DNA of 64,000 nucleotides, taken from assembly GCA_001692895.1 (NCBI GenBank), contig KV748227.1:744001-808000 (forward strand), written 5' to 3'. The stretch comes from Cenococcum geophilum 1.58 (taxonomy: Eukaryota; Ascomycota; Dothideomycetes; Gloniales; Gloniaceae). A program made the translations under genes and the position numbers. This document shows positions 33,201 to 46,100 of the stretch, in pieces. Each line of letters opens with the position of its first letter. Positions within the stretch are counted from its first letter, which is position 1. Under the pieces are notes generated by a model. The model had not been told where the DNA came from. It searched no databases and saw only the letters and a list, made by a program, of their open reading frames with translations.

Positions 33201-33297
33201 ACCGAGTGTGAGTGTCTCCTGGGGCTCCTGACAGCCCTGTCAGGAGCTGTCAAGAGCTGTCAGTACTGTCAGGAGGCATGAACATTTTGCTGATATA

Positions 33298-33425
33298 CCA
33301 TAGTTATTACAACCTACGCGCTACCTATGCGGTATATATAGGCTAGAGAGCTTATAAGGTATTCTAATTAGGAGTCCCCCTAGTTATAGCACACTGCTAC
33401 CTTTTTAGAGGTTTATATATTCTAT
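33298..33425 (+). repeat. Repeat X, uninterrupted paralogue of the LINE 1 target
   Basis: Reads TTACAACCTACGCGCTACC, then GCGGTATATATAGGCTAGAG, then the X right part through TTAGAGGTTTATATA. It corresponds to 18995-19034 joined directly to 20647-20735, with no LINE. Confidence 0.75.
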
Positions 33426-33699
33426 TTAGTATTTTTAGGTTAATACTAGTAGAGATAGGTAGGGCCAGTAGTATAATAGGCGGTAGGTTTTAATAAATCT
33501 CTTTAATTTCCCTTTTAAAGACTTAATTATCTTATAATATCGGGTCTTTTAGCAGGTAAGAGTTTCCGCAAAGGCCTATTATAGACTCTTTATTTATTCG
33601 ATAAATATAGTATATAGGTAGTTTATAAATATAAGGGCATTTAAGTTTTTTTTATATACTAGGCGGGGCGGTATAAAGTATAAGTTTAATATAATATAG
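33426..33699. other. AT-rich, nothing recognised
   Basis: Degenerate AT-rich DNA without a recognisable frame or repeat in this window. Confidence 0.4.
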
Positions 33700-34057
33700 T
33701 GTTATGGAGTAAGTATAAACGATAATAATATATAGCGAGGTAGATATTATTAAGCTATATATATAAACTACGTAATAAAGTTAAAAAATTATATAAGGAA
33801 AAAGTAGAAAATAGGAGAAGGGGTTATATATCGTTTACTTAGTTATTAAGTTAATATATACCGTACTATATATAGGATAGAAGAGGACTTAGGTAGCGGT
33901 TTTAGTAGAATTTGGTAAGTTTAGTAGAATTTAATAGAAGTTGTAGATATTACAGATATTATAAATATCGCGGATATCGCGGCGGAAATAAAATAGTTAA
34001 ATATAGTAAAATACGGTAGGTAGCGTATATAAGGTATTACGGAGTAGTCTTATAATA
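33700..34057 (-). repeat. Solo LTR-like copy related to gypsy B LTRs
   Basis: About 358 bp. Its reverse complement matches the LTRs at 51708, 57251 and 58071: it starts TATTATAAGAC, has a TTCTAC/TTTGG repeat zone and ends ACTCCATAACA. It is more mutated than those copies. No matching target duplication was seen (TATAG against GCTTT), and neither neighbouring side looks like gypsy B internal sequence. Confidence 0.65.
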
Positions 34058-34787
34058 GCTTTCTTGTATTATTTTATATTATTACTATCTTAAAAAAGTT
34101 ATCTACTTCGCGAACCTAATTATCTAAGTATTAGGCATTAGATTTATAGTGAAGTTTTAAACTACTAAAGGCCTTAACTAGTTAGTCTCTACCTTTTTTT
34201 TATATAGATATCTTTCTAGGTTTTCTATATCTCCTTAGGTTAGTACTAAATAGTTATTAGAAAGCCTTTAGCCTTAGCTAAATTACAAAAGATTTTATTT
34301 AAATTTACCTTTTAAAGTTTTTAATATAATTATAAGTAGTTCCTATATATATGGCTTTTAAGAGTCTTATAATAGCCCTCTCATATTCTTTTTAAAAAGA
34401 TCAGTTTAGGGTTTCTAACTTCCTAAGCTTAGGCCTAAAGAGACTCTAACTATAGAGGTAGTACTAACGCTAGTAACTAGTATAGGTTTCTCTATTAGGT
34501 TTAAGTCTTAAATTAGTATTTAGGTTAGATTATTTAAAGGGTAGACCTACTTAGTTTATAAGCCGTTTATATACTATTACTATATTAATTATAGACTAGT
34601 AATATTCTAAAAGGGTTTTTATTAGGTTCCTAATTAAATATACTAATATATTCTTTTAGTATCTTTAACTTAGAAGAATATTTTAGAGATACCTTTAATA
34701 TTTAGTCTTCTAGTTAATCTAGGCTAGATTAAAGAAGTTTTAGCTATCTTTTAGTAGTACTATAGCTATTACAATAGATACTGTTGG
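34058..34787. other. AT-rich, nothing recognised
   Basis: Strongly RIP-like sequence between the solo LTR and the copia LTR. No domain was read in any frame. Confidence 0.4.
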
Positions 34788-35222
34788 TCATATAGAGTAA
34801 CTTATCAATAGCGACTACTCGAGTAGGTTATAGTAATGTTAGTTAATATGCTTCTTCTTGGAATAAGGAAAGATAAGGAGCTTAAGACTTCTTGCTATAC
34901 TAATACCGCGGCAATATATAACAACCGCTTGCCTTATTCCCAATACTAGCAACTCTTCTTTTATAGCTGCCATCTATATATAAATACTGCTAACTAACAT
35001 AACAAATATAAATCCTCCTTACTTACTATTGCTATTATAATGTAAGTCTCACTATCCTAAAATTTGCCTCTTAGTACGTAGTGCTTTCTTACTTAGGAGT
35101 CGTTGGTAGACGTCTTATTAGGCCGCTAAGGCGCTAGTTATAAGCGAGCTAATAGTAAATTTCTATCCTAGGGATAAAAAATCCTAATTGGCTAGTTGGA
35201 ATTAGGGTTTATAGATTATTAT
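34788..35222 (-). repeat. Candidate 3' LTR of the copia element
   Basis: Plus-strand ends TGTTGGTC and ATTATA (TTACA before mutation), next to the purine tract. It holds a GCCGCTAAGGCGCTAG motif shared with the gypsy C LTRs. No second copy was found in the window, so the left boundary is inferred from the TG alone. Confidence 0.5.
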
Positions 35223-35224
35223 AC

Positions 35225-38200
35225 TCCTACTCCCTTTTAACCTAATCTTTAACTCGCATATATAGAGTGTTTATATTAATAAGTGTTTCTAAAGCCTTGT
35301 TTAAGTTTGCCTTTATTATTATATCTACTAAGTTATCTTAGCCATTAATCTATTAAATCTTAAAGAGTTCTCGCCATTTATAGGATTGCTAAAGTGCTAT
35401 AATATCGATTATAAGGCGCTTTTCCTTTATAGTGCTAAGCTTAACTAAACACTTATAGAGGGAGTATAAGTTAGTATATACGATTATAGGGATAATAGGA
35501 AGTTTAAATCGATCTATAATTATTTTTAGGGTAGTTCTAATTGTAATTGCTATATTAACTCCGCTAACTATTCTATATATCTCTAACGCTAAAACGCTTT
35601 AAGTAATATATTTACTCTTAGTTAAGCTTTAATAGATAAAATTGCTATAGATTGTAAAGTTATTCTCTCTAGTAAATTTATTCGCGATAATAATCTTATA
35701 TCCTAACTAGAAGCTAAAATCTTTATTATTTATAAATAATCTATTAATAAATATAAAGAGCTTAGTAGTGGGAAGATTAATAGGTATATAAAGTAGTCCC
35801 TAATTAAGATAGTTTATTTGCTAGAAAAGACGTTTATTTAGGGTAAGAATGTTATCCTTAGTTAGTTCCTAGTATTAGGCGGTAATAAAGAGGTTAAATA
35901 AAGCCTTAGGTTAATAAATAGATGCAATATAAGCTTCGTAAGCGCGTTACTCTATATATCCTTACTTTAGAGACTTAACATTAATAACATTAATCTTCTT
36001 ACCTTAACCATTCTGGCGTAAAGTAATAGAATTCTTATTTAGGGAGAGGATGCATCTATTAAAAAGTAATAGTATTGTTAAATTAAGCTTTTCCTTTAGC
36101 TTTGCTATAAGATTTGCCTTTACTAGTTCATCTTCTTTAAAAGCTAAGAATTAGTTGTCTCCTAAGATAATTATATTATTAGTTTATATACTAATAATTC
36201 TAAATAGGGTTCCCGTGGTTATAATAAGGAAGCATAAATCAAATATAGAAGTAGTTATTAAAAGTTTCTCTTTATGGTGCTTACTGTAAGTAGCCTACTA
36301 ATAAGTTCTTGCCTCTTTAATTCTATATAATGGCTTAAGTATAACTATAATTGTATCTTCGGGATATTAGTAGCGAATTTACTTTAAAAGGTATACTAAT
36401 ATTAAGCGCTAAAGGTGCGTCTTTAATTAGGTATAGGCCTAGGTAATATTTTATAAATAAACCGCCATTCTATTCTTTATTAAGAAGGGAGCTAGCGTAA
36501 TAATAACTCGCTAACTAGCTCGTTAAATTATAGGAGATTGCGTAAGAATTACCTCCTTACTATTATTATTATAGCCTTAGATAATAAGCCTTAATTTTTT
36601 AAATAGGGCGTTAGTAGCTTTGCCTTTAATCTCATTAACCATTTTTAACTTAAAGATACGAACTTTATTAAACTTAGTAGAGTTATACTTCTTAAATTTA
36701 AAGACTCTTCTTATAATAAGACTATTAATCTCCTACTTATTAGATACTTAGAAAGGAGCTTTAGGGGTTATAATATAACCTTCCTTTTAGAGCTGTTTTA
36801 TAAGCTCAAAGTTAGCCTTCTCCTTAGCTATTATAAAGGCTATTAATAACTTAACTCTATTCTTAATAGCGGCAACAAATTAATCTTTAAAATTAATAAG
36901 ATATTGGCGATTTTATAATCCCTTTAGGTAACCTCTACCACGTTATAGTTACGGCATATCTACTATAATTATATTAGAATTGTAGTTGCCTTCTAGAGCA
37001 TATTAATTGTGGTTCTCCTTTAGGGCATCTTTTAGGATATTCTATAAAGGCTTAAAACTATTATCTTTATAGTAAGGCTTAAAAATAGTTAAATAGAATT
37101 AAGTGGGTCTGTAAGGCATCTAAATAGTATAAGTTTAACCATTAATTATAATAAGCTAATATAGGCCTAACTACTCTCCCTTTTTACACTATATATATAC
37201 CTTAGACTAGAGTAGCAGATTAAGCATAGTTAAGGTATTTAGGTTATTTCTTATTCCTAGTATATTGTTAACCTAGTATATAGCGTAGAGATATTGCACC
37301 TCCTTCGTTACCTTACGAATAGCCTTAGCTTATTATATAATAGAGGGAGATAATAAAGAATTATTAGTTATTTAAGGGTAGGCGCTAAAGACTAGTAATA
37401 TAGGTATAAGTCTATTTAGGCTAGCGGAATTATTAATGGCTTTAATAGCTATTTATAAGGTAAGTTCTTTATTAGCGTTCTCTAGTTCTAAAGAGATAAC
37501 CTTATATACGCGGCGTAATAGCGCGTAATATTGCTCTACTTTTTTAATACTATTATATGCCTTTATAGGGACTTCCTTAACCTTAATTGCCATTACCTTT
37601 ATCTATTATTAAAACTCTATAGATAAGAAGTTCTTTTCTATATTATAAACGATTTAATTAGGGGGTTCTAGGTAGATATTAATCTAGTATAATTAAAGGG
37701 TATCCTATACGTTCCTAGCTAATATATCCTTTAAGAAACGTATGGCTTAGAAGGAGGTTAAGAAGTTAGTAACTTAGAGTACTAGCTTGCTGCTAAGATA
37801 TATAACGTTAGCGATAATATAGAAGTTAAAGTTATAGTTATTTTTAAGGGTAAACTTAAATCAGCTAGGGGACTTCTAGTTTATTTAGTAGTAATAGTAG
37901 TACTTTATAAGATGCTTAATTGCCTTAACCTTAACTTTATAGCCTACTTACTAAAGAACCCTAAGTAATTAATAAATGGATAGGTAGCTAAAATAACGGC
38001 GTAGTTAGCGTAACTCTAACTTAATTAAGTGGCTTTAAGTAATACTCTTTTCTAGTTAATAAAGGAGTAACTAGGGGTAACCCTAGTTACGTATAATAGG
38101 CACCTAATTATCTCCCTAAACAAGTATATTTTTAAGGTTATTAAGCTTAACGCCTAATTTGTCTATATTTCTAATGCAAAATAAAAACGGAGTATTTATA

Positions 38201-38450
38201 GGAATAACGTAAAAAGTAATATACTCTAAGGGGGTGTGGACCTTAATTGTGCTAAAATAGATTATAGTACCCTTGCTAAAACGTGTTATATATTAACCTA
38301 CTATTAATTAGTTAATCTAAATAGAGGTATTAAGTTATTAAAGGGCTTAAACTTAAGGTTCTTCTACTCTAGATACTCCTACGGCTCTAGTATCTGATAT
38401 AATACTATAGAAGATGTTTGCTAAGTATCTATTATTAAAGGAGAACGCGG
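35225..38450 (-). pseudogene. copia polyprotein: protease, integrase, RT, RNase H
   Basis: Minus strand. Protease: FYSIISDTRAVGVS (about 38390), where DTGA became DTRA. Integrase: VIYLSSKLVLQVTNFLTSF (about 37790), YNIEKNFLSIEF (about 37630) and NNSASLNRLIPILLVFSAYP (about 37420). RT: KVRIFKLKMVNEIKGKA (about 36640) to YGIKEARTY (about 36320) and TNNIIILGDN (about 36160). RNase H: LLYIPINLPTTKLFIFINRL (about 35780) to about 35230. These match the fungal Ty1/copia polyprotein order. Gln in the motifs stands at stop codons. The YVDD-type RT site appears as TNN. Confidence 0.85.
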
Positions 38451-38460
38451 AACTCTCCTT

Positions 38461-39959
38461 TAGCTTATTAAAGATATTTAACTTTATAATAGAATGGAGT
38501 GTAGATTGGTTATTAAGAACAGCGACGGTTTATATACTATTTACCTCACTATACTTAGTAAAGTATTAGTTAAGGGAGTAGTTCTTAATTTCTATATCTA
38601 TAAGGAGCTATTCAGCCTTATTAACCTTGCCCTTAAGATCTTTTACGCCTTAATATTAAACCAGGAAGCTTTAGAAGTAAGCCGTAGTAACCTTATAATT
38701 TCTAATATTTCTTATACTCTAGCAAAACTTATTATATACCTCCTTTCGCTTATTAAGAAAATGCCTAGTTAACTAGCAATTTGGCTTCTTATAAACGTAG
38801 CACTTTTTTTAGTAATTACTTTAAAATAAACCTCTATAAGGACCTCCACGATTACCTTATAATTAATATTAATTATACCCTTTACCGTATTGCCCACCAC
38901 GGCTACTATATATTTAATTAGTCTAGTTATAATTATATTAGTTAGGCGGGTTAATTAAAGTAGGTTAGAGTTAAGCGTTAAATTACTATACTTTTTAAAA
39001 GCGTAGAGTAGTGCTAATAGAAGATCTTAATTAAGTATATACTCCTTTATAAGTATTTATAGGGTTAAAGTATAAGGGTACTTTTAGTCCCTTACTTGGC
39101 TACATCCCGGGAGCTCTTAGGGGCTACTAAGGCTAGCCTTCGGCTAGGCCTTGGCCACCCCTTATAAGCTCCTTAGGCTTGCAGCCTCCTTCCTCCCCTA
39201 TTGGTTCGTCTCCGTACAAGGCTATTGCCTACTCTTTACTATATCGTCCTCTTATATCGACTCCTTATATAACTCATGCTCGGCTTACCTGCTCCCTACC
39301 GTACACCCTAGCAATACTGCCTTATATAAAGAAAGTAAGGTTATATTCTTTAATACCTTAGTATACGCTAATAACTTAATTATGTAGGCTAAAATCCTTT
39401 TAATATAATTCGGATAAACCATGCTAAATTATCTAAAGTTAATTAAAGAGCTTTTAAAGATAATTAAGCCGAGGAATACCTGGGTTTATAGCAATAATCC
39501 TTAAAAAAGTAGTCTCTCTCCATTCTAATATATACTGCTACTTATTCTCTTCTGTTTTAAAGTGGTATCTTAACTCATATATTATACGGTTAAAGTTATA
39601 TCCTTTTCCTACCAAATAATTATAATAGAAGGTACTAGCTCGGCCCCTAAGTATAATAGAATAGGCGTTGTAGTATTAATTAGACTCTATTCCTACCTTT
39701 TAGCAACAGTTATAAAAGATACGTAATTTCGAATTAAGAATATTATATAATTCCCTATTAAACTTCTTCTCCTAATCTAAATAGAGCTTTATAAGCTCTA
39801 TAAGTAATTTTAAAATACCTCTAATTTAAGATTAAGATAGAGGTAGGAGTTGCATTATAGGCTGTAGTAGGGACGTATGTCTAGTCAGTAAAGTCTAAAT
39901 GTTATTAAATTATAAAGCAATAGGATCCTATGCCTACTTTCGTTAGGGTATAGTATCTG
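38461..39959. other. AT-rich region with a GC-richer patch; identity unknown
   Basis: 38494-38772 is an open plus-strand frame, and its continuation has few stops, all TAA/TAG, up to about 39450, but I recognise no domain. 39080-39300 is GC-richer (ACATCCCGGGAGCTC, GGCTAGCCTTCGGCTAGGCC, the latter an inverted repeat). This may be the copia gag region, an older element, or the start of the unidentified ORF that follows. Confidence 0.35.
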
Positions 39960-42055
39960 ATATTAAAGTTACGGGTTAAATTAGATACAGAGGAGTTAAA
40001 GGTAGAAGTAGATTCGTCTTTAGAGGTATATTGCTTAGATTCCATTATAAGTTAAGCTTCCTTATAGTGCGTAGTTAGTGCTTAATCTCTTATAGAGTCT
40101 ATTCGTGTTCTTTTTTTACGTTAATAACCTACTCCTAAATATTGTCTCTAATAGTATCCCCATCTATAGGTATAAATACTTTATACTCCCGTAAGAAGTT
40201 ACGGAAGTCTTATATAATATCCTTCTTTACAGGAGCCTATATTCCCTTTATCTATTTAATTAAATCCTCCCTTATATAGTACTATAGCATAGTATCGTTA
40301 TATTTACTGTCTTTATAGTATACTATACGGTATAATAAGAATCCATTTAAGTCTTGTTAATTAACATCTTTAAGGTTAATTATATTGGTTTTTTATATCT
40401 CTAAGTTATACTAAAGCCTTTTCTTAATTAAATAATATAGCCTTAAGGATCTTTCGTTCTCTTAGCTAAATATCCCCTATAGTTATACGCTCTAACTGTT
40501 TTAAATTTAGCCGTATACTGTAGGCTGGCTTAGTATATCGCAGCTTAAGGAAATAATTATATAGACTAAGAGGCAACCCCTAAATATACGACTTTTGCTA
40601 ATATAAGGCTACTTCTTACCACTCAATTATACCTCCTATAACTATTCTATCTAATATTAATAAATTAACTAGGTAGAGTTTATCTACCTTTTATTTATAC
40701 GTAGTTACTATACTTATAGCGTTCTATTAATCCTTACTCCTATAAGGCATATTTACTTAAGTATATAGTAGGGAGTAGGTAAGCCAAGTATAAGTTATAG
40801 GAGAGTTAATATAAGAGGACGATATGGTAAAGAGTATAGTAATAGCCTTATATAGAAAGAGACGAACCAAGAAGAAGGGAAGGGCTGTAAGCCTAGTAAG
40901 GGACCTAGCCTTCACTTTAAACACTAGCTTCTACTTTCCTTCTAAGTATTTCTTTAGAACTTCCTTTAACGTTTTACTATTAAGCTCTCTCTATCTAGCG
41001 TTATACTCTTTTTTTAATAGCCCTATTTAGTAGATTTCTAAAATAGTAACGTTTGTGTTAAAATTATATCTTATTTCCCTCCTCTCTGTTTTTTACGTCC
41101 TCCTTATTTTAATACGCTAAGTTATAAATAACCCTAGATATAATCCTAGTTGTTGTACCAGTTATACGCTTCCTAAACTACTAACTATACTAATCCCTTT
41201 ACCTAGTTTAAAGAATATTATATCCCTATAGGATATTAAGGATCCTATCTTAACTTCTTTATCTTCTAATTAAATAATATAAGATACTTAGCCTATTACG
41301 GTTTATTTTATTACTAGTTTAGCTCTTACTAACTATAGCTTACTAAGTATTACCTTATATAATATTTCTTCTATAGTAATAAATATTATAGATATTAAGA
41401 TATTACTTATTACTATAAGGACCACATATATTAATCTAATAGACTTAGACTAAGTCCTATTAATAGACGTTAAACATATATAATATAACTATAGGGGTAG
41501 ACTTAATCTTAGTAAGCCGTATTATAGAGCTACACTTTCCTTAATAAGGTTAAGCTCCGCTCTAAAGTTAATTAAGCGCTTGGCTCTTCTAATCTCCTAT
41601 CTATACTTCTACTTTTAGATATTGTTTTTAAAACTAGATAAATCCTACTTCGCGTTTAATCTAGTTTACCTTAGTAATTATTAGGCTAGCTTAGTTAAAA
41701 TAAAACGTTAGGTACGCCAATAGTATAGATACATTAATATCTTTTTACTTTTATTGGTAATGCTTATAGAAGAGGCTTAAAGAATAACCTTACGACTTTA
41801 GGTATATATACGAGGTAGTTACTAATAGTAACTTTAATAGTTTTAATAAGATCTTGCCTACTATTATAGTTAGGCTTAGGACGTTCCTTTTTAGTATATC
41901 TATTATCCTAACTAGCTTTAGTCACGGTGCTTTAGCGATTATTATTGTATCTATTCCTTACTCTGCCTCTTTTCTTAGCTATATAGCATAGTTTATTTTT
42001 ATAAGTTTTATTATTATTTAAAGGCGATTAAGGAGCTAACCGTTGTAATTATAAT
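39960..42055 (+). pseudogene. Unidentified large ORF, segment A
   Basis: Codon starts at positions divisible by three give a frame broken only by TAA and TAG, through about 2.1 kb. Readable parts include MPTFVRV.YLILKLRVKLD (about 39925-39985), YHSIIPPITILSNINKLT (about 40615), then MVKSIVIALYRKRRTKKKGR followed by LAFTLNTSFYFPSKYFFRTS (40824-40973), a possible Cys pair in PSCCTSYTLP (about 41145), and LNLSKPYYRATLSLI (about 41500). I cannot assign a family. The frame continues after the gypsy insertion at 50041 and again at 57625. The start is not defined and may lie further left. Confidence 0.5.
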
Positions 42056-42480
42056 TGTAACGGAACCTTGTAGCAAGAACTACGATAGGCTCGTTATTAG
42101 GCTAGGTGTGTAGGAAATGCAAGTATAAAAGTCAATAACGTAATAATAACTGGTGGAGTAGTTGCCTAATAGATTAACTCTAATTATATTCTAAGAATTA
42201 CTACAAGGAAGGAACTATCTAGGTAGGGACTAAGGGTCCTTAAATACACAACCGTACTCTTATAAAATCCTTTTTATACGTAATATACGTCTTATATATA
42301 AGGTATATAAGTTCCTCTTATTCCTTTTATTTAATACGTAGCACATTATATAACTTTAGTTACCATTCCTTGTTATATAGTTCTATCGGCTCTATCCTAG
42401 ACCGTGCCTAAATTAATTAACTAGCTTCTTCTGTCTTTTCTCTAAGTAGTTATAATATTATACTTAAAGCGTCCGTAATA
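42056..42480 (-). repeat. 3' LTR of gypsy A copy 2
   Basis: Plus strand TGTAACGG..CCGTAATA, 425 bp, followed by the pyrimidine tract that is the purine tract of the minus strand. Confidence 0.92.
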
Positions 42481-42639
42481 CTATCTCCCTCCTCTTTATC
42501 TTCGTCCTTAAAGATTTAAAATATCTCTAAGTCGTTTATTAGAGGTATAATGTCCGTCTAATTAATTTAGTTAATATTATTACTTATTATACTTAAAGCA
42601 ATTTCTTCTTTATACGCCCAACGTCGTGCTCACACTGTT

Positions 42640-43190
42640 GCTGTAATATTGTCTCTTAGTGAGATCCTACTATCTCCGTATTCTCGTTATTTAAAAGAGG
42701 GGTTAGTTTGTATTGCATTGGCGAACCTATCTTCGTGATAACCGTCCTCTTGCTTAGAGTGTACTAAAGCGAATATTCGTTTGTCCTATAATGTTTACTC
42801 TACTTTTAATGCTAAATATACGCGACCTATTACTCTTAATAGCCGTCTGGTTCCCTAATTAATTTATCTTAGGGTCTTATATTTAATCTACTGCTGCGCG
42901 GCTAGATGGTGAACTATTGCAAGCCCTTGCTAAGTTGGAACGTTCCCGTGACGCGGAATAGAAGGCCCTAAATGCTTAAATTACGGCGTTTACTCGTCTG
43001 CTTTGTCTTAAGAAGGTTTATAAAAAGGTTTATTTTAAGAAGTAGAAACTTATAGAATAAGGTTTATAGGAACTAGGTAATAAAAGAACGGATTTTCCTC
43101 TAATAGAGAAGGAAACAGATCTAAGTAGTTCGGCAACTGCTTTTCTTAGGTCCCCCTTAGGTAACTTATTCTTTGGCGATCTTTTTTTAT
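42640..43190 (+). pseudogene. Antisense ORF of gypsy A, copy 2
   Basis: The plus strand reads AARLDGELLQALAKLERSRD, then AEQKALNA.ITAFTRLLCLKK, then KTDLSSSATAF-type sequence and RSPLGNLFFGD. This is colinear with the antisense ORF of copy 1 (15560-16100). Upstream, around 42750, is a Cys-containing stretch (CLECTKANIRLS in one frame) that could be part of a metal-binding motif, but an indel separates it from the helical part. Stops fall mainly at Gln-like positions. Confidence 0.6.
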
Positions 43191-43199
43191 TAATACTGC

Positions 43200-46100
43200 C
43201 TAACCTAATCTCTTCCGATACTCCTATACCTTTTCTATAGCGTTTTTTAAATTCTCTAGTAGCTTTTAGGTAGTCTTAGTATAGCCTATCCACTTAACCT
43301 TATACTATATTTCGTCGTTAATGTCCTTATAATTAATAATCTTTAAAACTTGCCATTTGTCTTCTTCTTGTCCTCTATATATGTCTGCTTTATAGCCTAG
43401 TAGCTTAATATTCCTATATACTGGCTCTAGTATTGCGATATGCTATATAGGGTAGATCTTTATTTTAGCTAGTAGGTTTAACTTAAACATGACTAGTGAA
43501 ATCCTCTATATAATTTTAAAAGGTCCTAGTCTAATATGGTCTAATTTCTTACTTAGTTGTTAACTCTTGAAATTTTTGTGTAGTAGCTATACTTTATCTC
43601 CCTCCTTAAGATCTGGTCCCTTAGATCTCTTAGTATTATAGTACTTTTTTATTCTCTGCTGTACTACCTTAGCTATCTCTATAAGGTCTGTATAAAGATT
43701 TATTAAATCTTTTATTCTTTCTTTAGCTATACTACTTGTTTTCTTCGCTTGCTATAGTAATAACAATATTCTTAGCTTATATCTATAATTTGCCTTAAAT
43801 AGTAATATGCCTATTTCTTCTTAGGGTGTTATATTGTATATAAACTGTATAACTGGTAATAGCGATACCTAATTATTTTATGTATAATTAATATAATGCC
43901 TTAGATACTGTTCTAGTGTCTAGTTTAATCTCTCCGTTTAACCGTCTGTCTATAAATAATACGCGGTAGAAGTTGCTGCTTAAACTTCTTACTCCGCTAA
44001 GAATACTTCCTAGAATGCTGTTATAAATCTTAGATCCTATCTGATATAATTTTGCTTAGTGCTCTATGTCTTATAAACACTTCTTTAATATAGATTCTAG
44101 CGACATCTTCCGCTAAGATTTCTTCTATATATGCTATAAAGTATCCCCACTTTATAAGCTTATCTACTATTATTAAGATTGCGTTATAATCTTGTCCGGT
44201 AATAGGATCTTTTAATTTTGGTAACTTAATAATAAAGTTCTATAATATAACCTCCTATAGTCTCTCTAGTATTTCGATAGGTTATAGCCCCCTATATAGC
44301 TTATGCCTTATTAGTTTGTTTCTTTAGCAATTTAGATACTCTTTAGTGACCCTTCTAGCTATCCTTTAGATTTTGTTAATAATATATTCCTCCTAAAGTC
44401 TTAATACTAAGCCCGTGGCTCTATTGTGTCCTTAAGTTAGTCCCTTATAAAAGTCCTTTATAAACTACTCTGCTATGCTTTTTAGGATATATTTCACTTC
44501 TTGATTTTTATATATATCCATCTATAGATCTTCTAGCTATGCTTTTAGAATTCTTTATACCTAAAAGCTTTCTAGTGTTTTGTAGACTTTTTCTAGTTTA
44601 TTGTCTTCTTAAGTTGCTATGATTTTTAGATAATTGTACCTAATTAATCCGTCTATATCTTTTTGTAATAAAGCCCCTAATAGCTTTTCCTTATTTTATA
44701 GTTTAGCTTTACGGCTTAGAGTATCTACCCGTATATTATCTATACCTTTAGTATACTAAATCTTAAAATGGTATTCTGTAAGCATCTCTGCCTATCTAAT
44801 CTATCTTTAGTTAAGTTCCTTTATTATTAGGAATTCTATTAGGTTCTTATAATCTATTTTAACTATAAATAGTTTTTCTATGCCTTATAAGAATGCTCTC
44901 TATTCCTTTAATGCTGTAACTATACCTAATAACTCTTTGTTATAGATGTTATAGTTTAACTCTAGTAGTGTTATCTTTTAACTATAGTATACTACTAGAT
45001 GCTATCTATTCTAATGCCTTTGTATAAAGTATGCTTCTAGTATATAGTCTAATATATTTGTTTCTATAACCGTCTCTAGTCCTAGTTAATAGATCTTAAG
45101 AACTGGCTCCTAGGTAAATAACTCTTTAACTTTCTTAAAGAGTTCTCTTTGCTCCTTTTCCTATGCCTATAGTTCTTCTTTCTTTATTAACCGCGTAAAT
45201 GGTTTAATGTCCTTTAACTACTGTGCTATAAACCTTCTATAGTAATTGTAAAACCTTAGGAATAATCTTAACTATATAACGTTCTCTAGTTCCTACTAAT
45301 TTACTATAGCCTTAATCTTCTTTAGATCTATACTAAGTTGGCCTAGTTTAATAATAAATTTAATAAAATTGGTCTTCCTAGTAAAGAACTTGTATTTCTT
45401 AATTGCTACTAGTATCTATTCTTTCTGTAGTCTCTTTAAGACCCATTTAACGTGTTCTTTATATTCTTCCTTAGTTATTAAGTAGATAATAATATTATTA
45501 AGATATACTATAATAAATTTATTTAAGTGTTCTCCTAATATATTATTAATACGCTTTTAGAACGTTGCTAGTGCGTTTATAAGCCTAAATTGTATAACTA
45601 ATAGCTTATATAGTCCTTCCTTTAACCTAAAGGCTGCTTTCTATTTATTGCCTTCCTTAATCCTGATCTAATAGTACGCCTATCTTAGATCTATTTTTGT
45701 GAAGATTTGCGCATTACTTATCCTATCTTAGATTTTGCTAATTAAGGGTAAAGGATACCTATCTTTCCTAGTAATGCTGTTTAACTATCTATAGTTGATA
45801 TACAGCCTTAGTTTACTATTTTTCTTTAGTACGAATAGTACTGGATAACCCGCTAATAACTGCAATGGTTTAATATATCCCTTTTATAGATTTTTCTAGA
45901 TAAACTCTTTTAACGCTCTACCTTCTTCTTTAGTAAGCTTATAGATTGGAAAGAACTTTAGACTTATTCCTAGTTTTAACTTTATCTTATAGTCCTATAC
46001 TATATATTCTAACAGCTTTTTACTTTCTAGTAACTATAGTTTTTTGCTATACTTATGGTATCTCTTTAGTATATAACTTAGTCCTTTTTCTATTTCTTTA

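Larger units (their letters stand above)
31375..33295. mobile_element. Satellite-bearing inverted-repeat element, copy 2
   Basis: The left end CATCAGCATTTTGTT (after TA 31373-31374) is matched by the reverse complement of the right end, TATCAGCAAAATGTT (before TA 33296-33297). Both soon show a CCTCCTGACAG motif. About 1.9 kb, GC-rich against the surrounding AT-rich DNA. Internal order is: 30-bp repeats, 12-bp array, conserved spacer, 20-bp array, GATC run, GGCA array and hairpin tail (twice), then 9-bp repeats. The middle part repeats the order of copy 1 (3300-5040). No transposase frame is present. Confidence 0.5.
34788..38460 (-). mobile_element. Ty1/copia element, 3' LTR and pol present, 5' end not found
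   Basis: On the minus strand, order read from the right: protease, integrase, RT, RNase H, which is the copia arrangement. A purine tract (seen as CTCCTACTCCC at 35223) precedes a candidate 3' LTR (34788-35222). I found no second LTR and no clear gag to the right of about 38460, so the element seems truncated or too decayed there. Confidence 0.8.

Noticed and set aside
33700-34057. Complete gypsy B element on the minus strand
   Set aside because: Only the LTR-like part is present; neither side shows the purine tract or internal sequence, and flanks lack a duplication.
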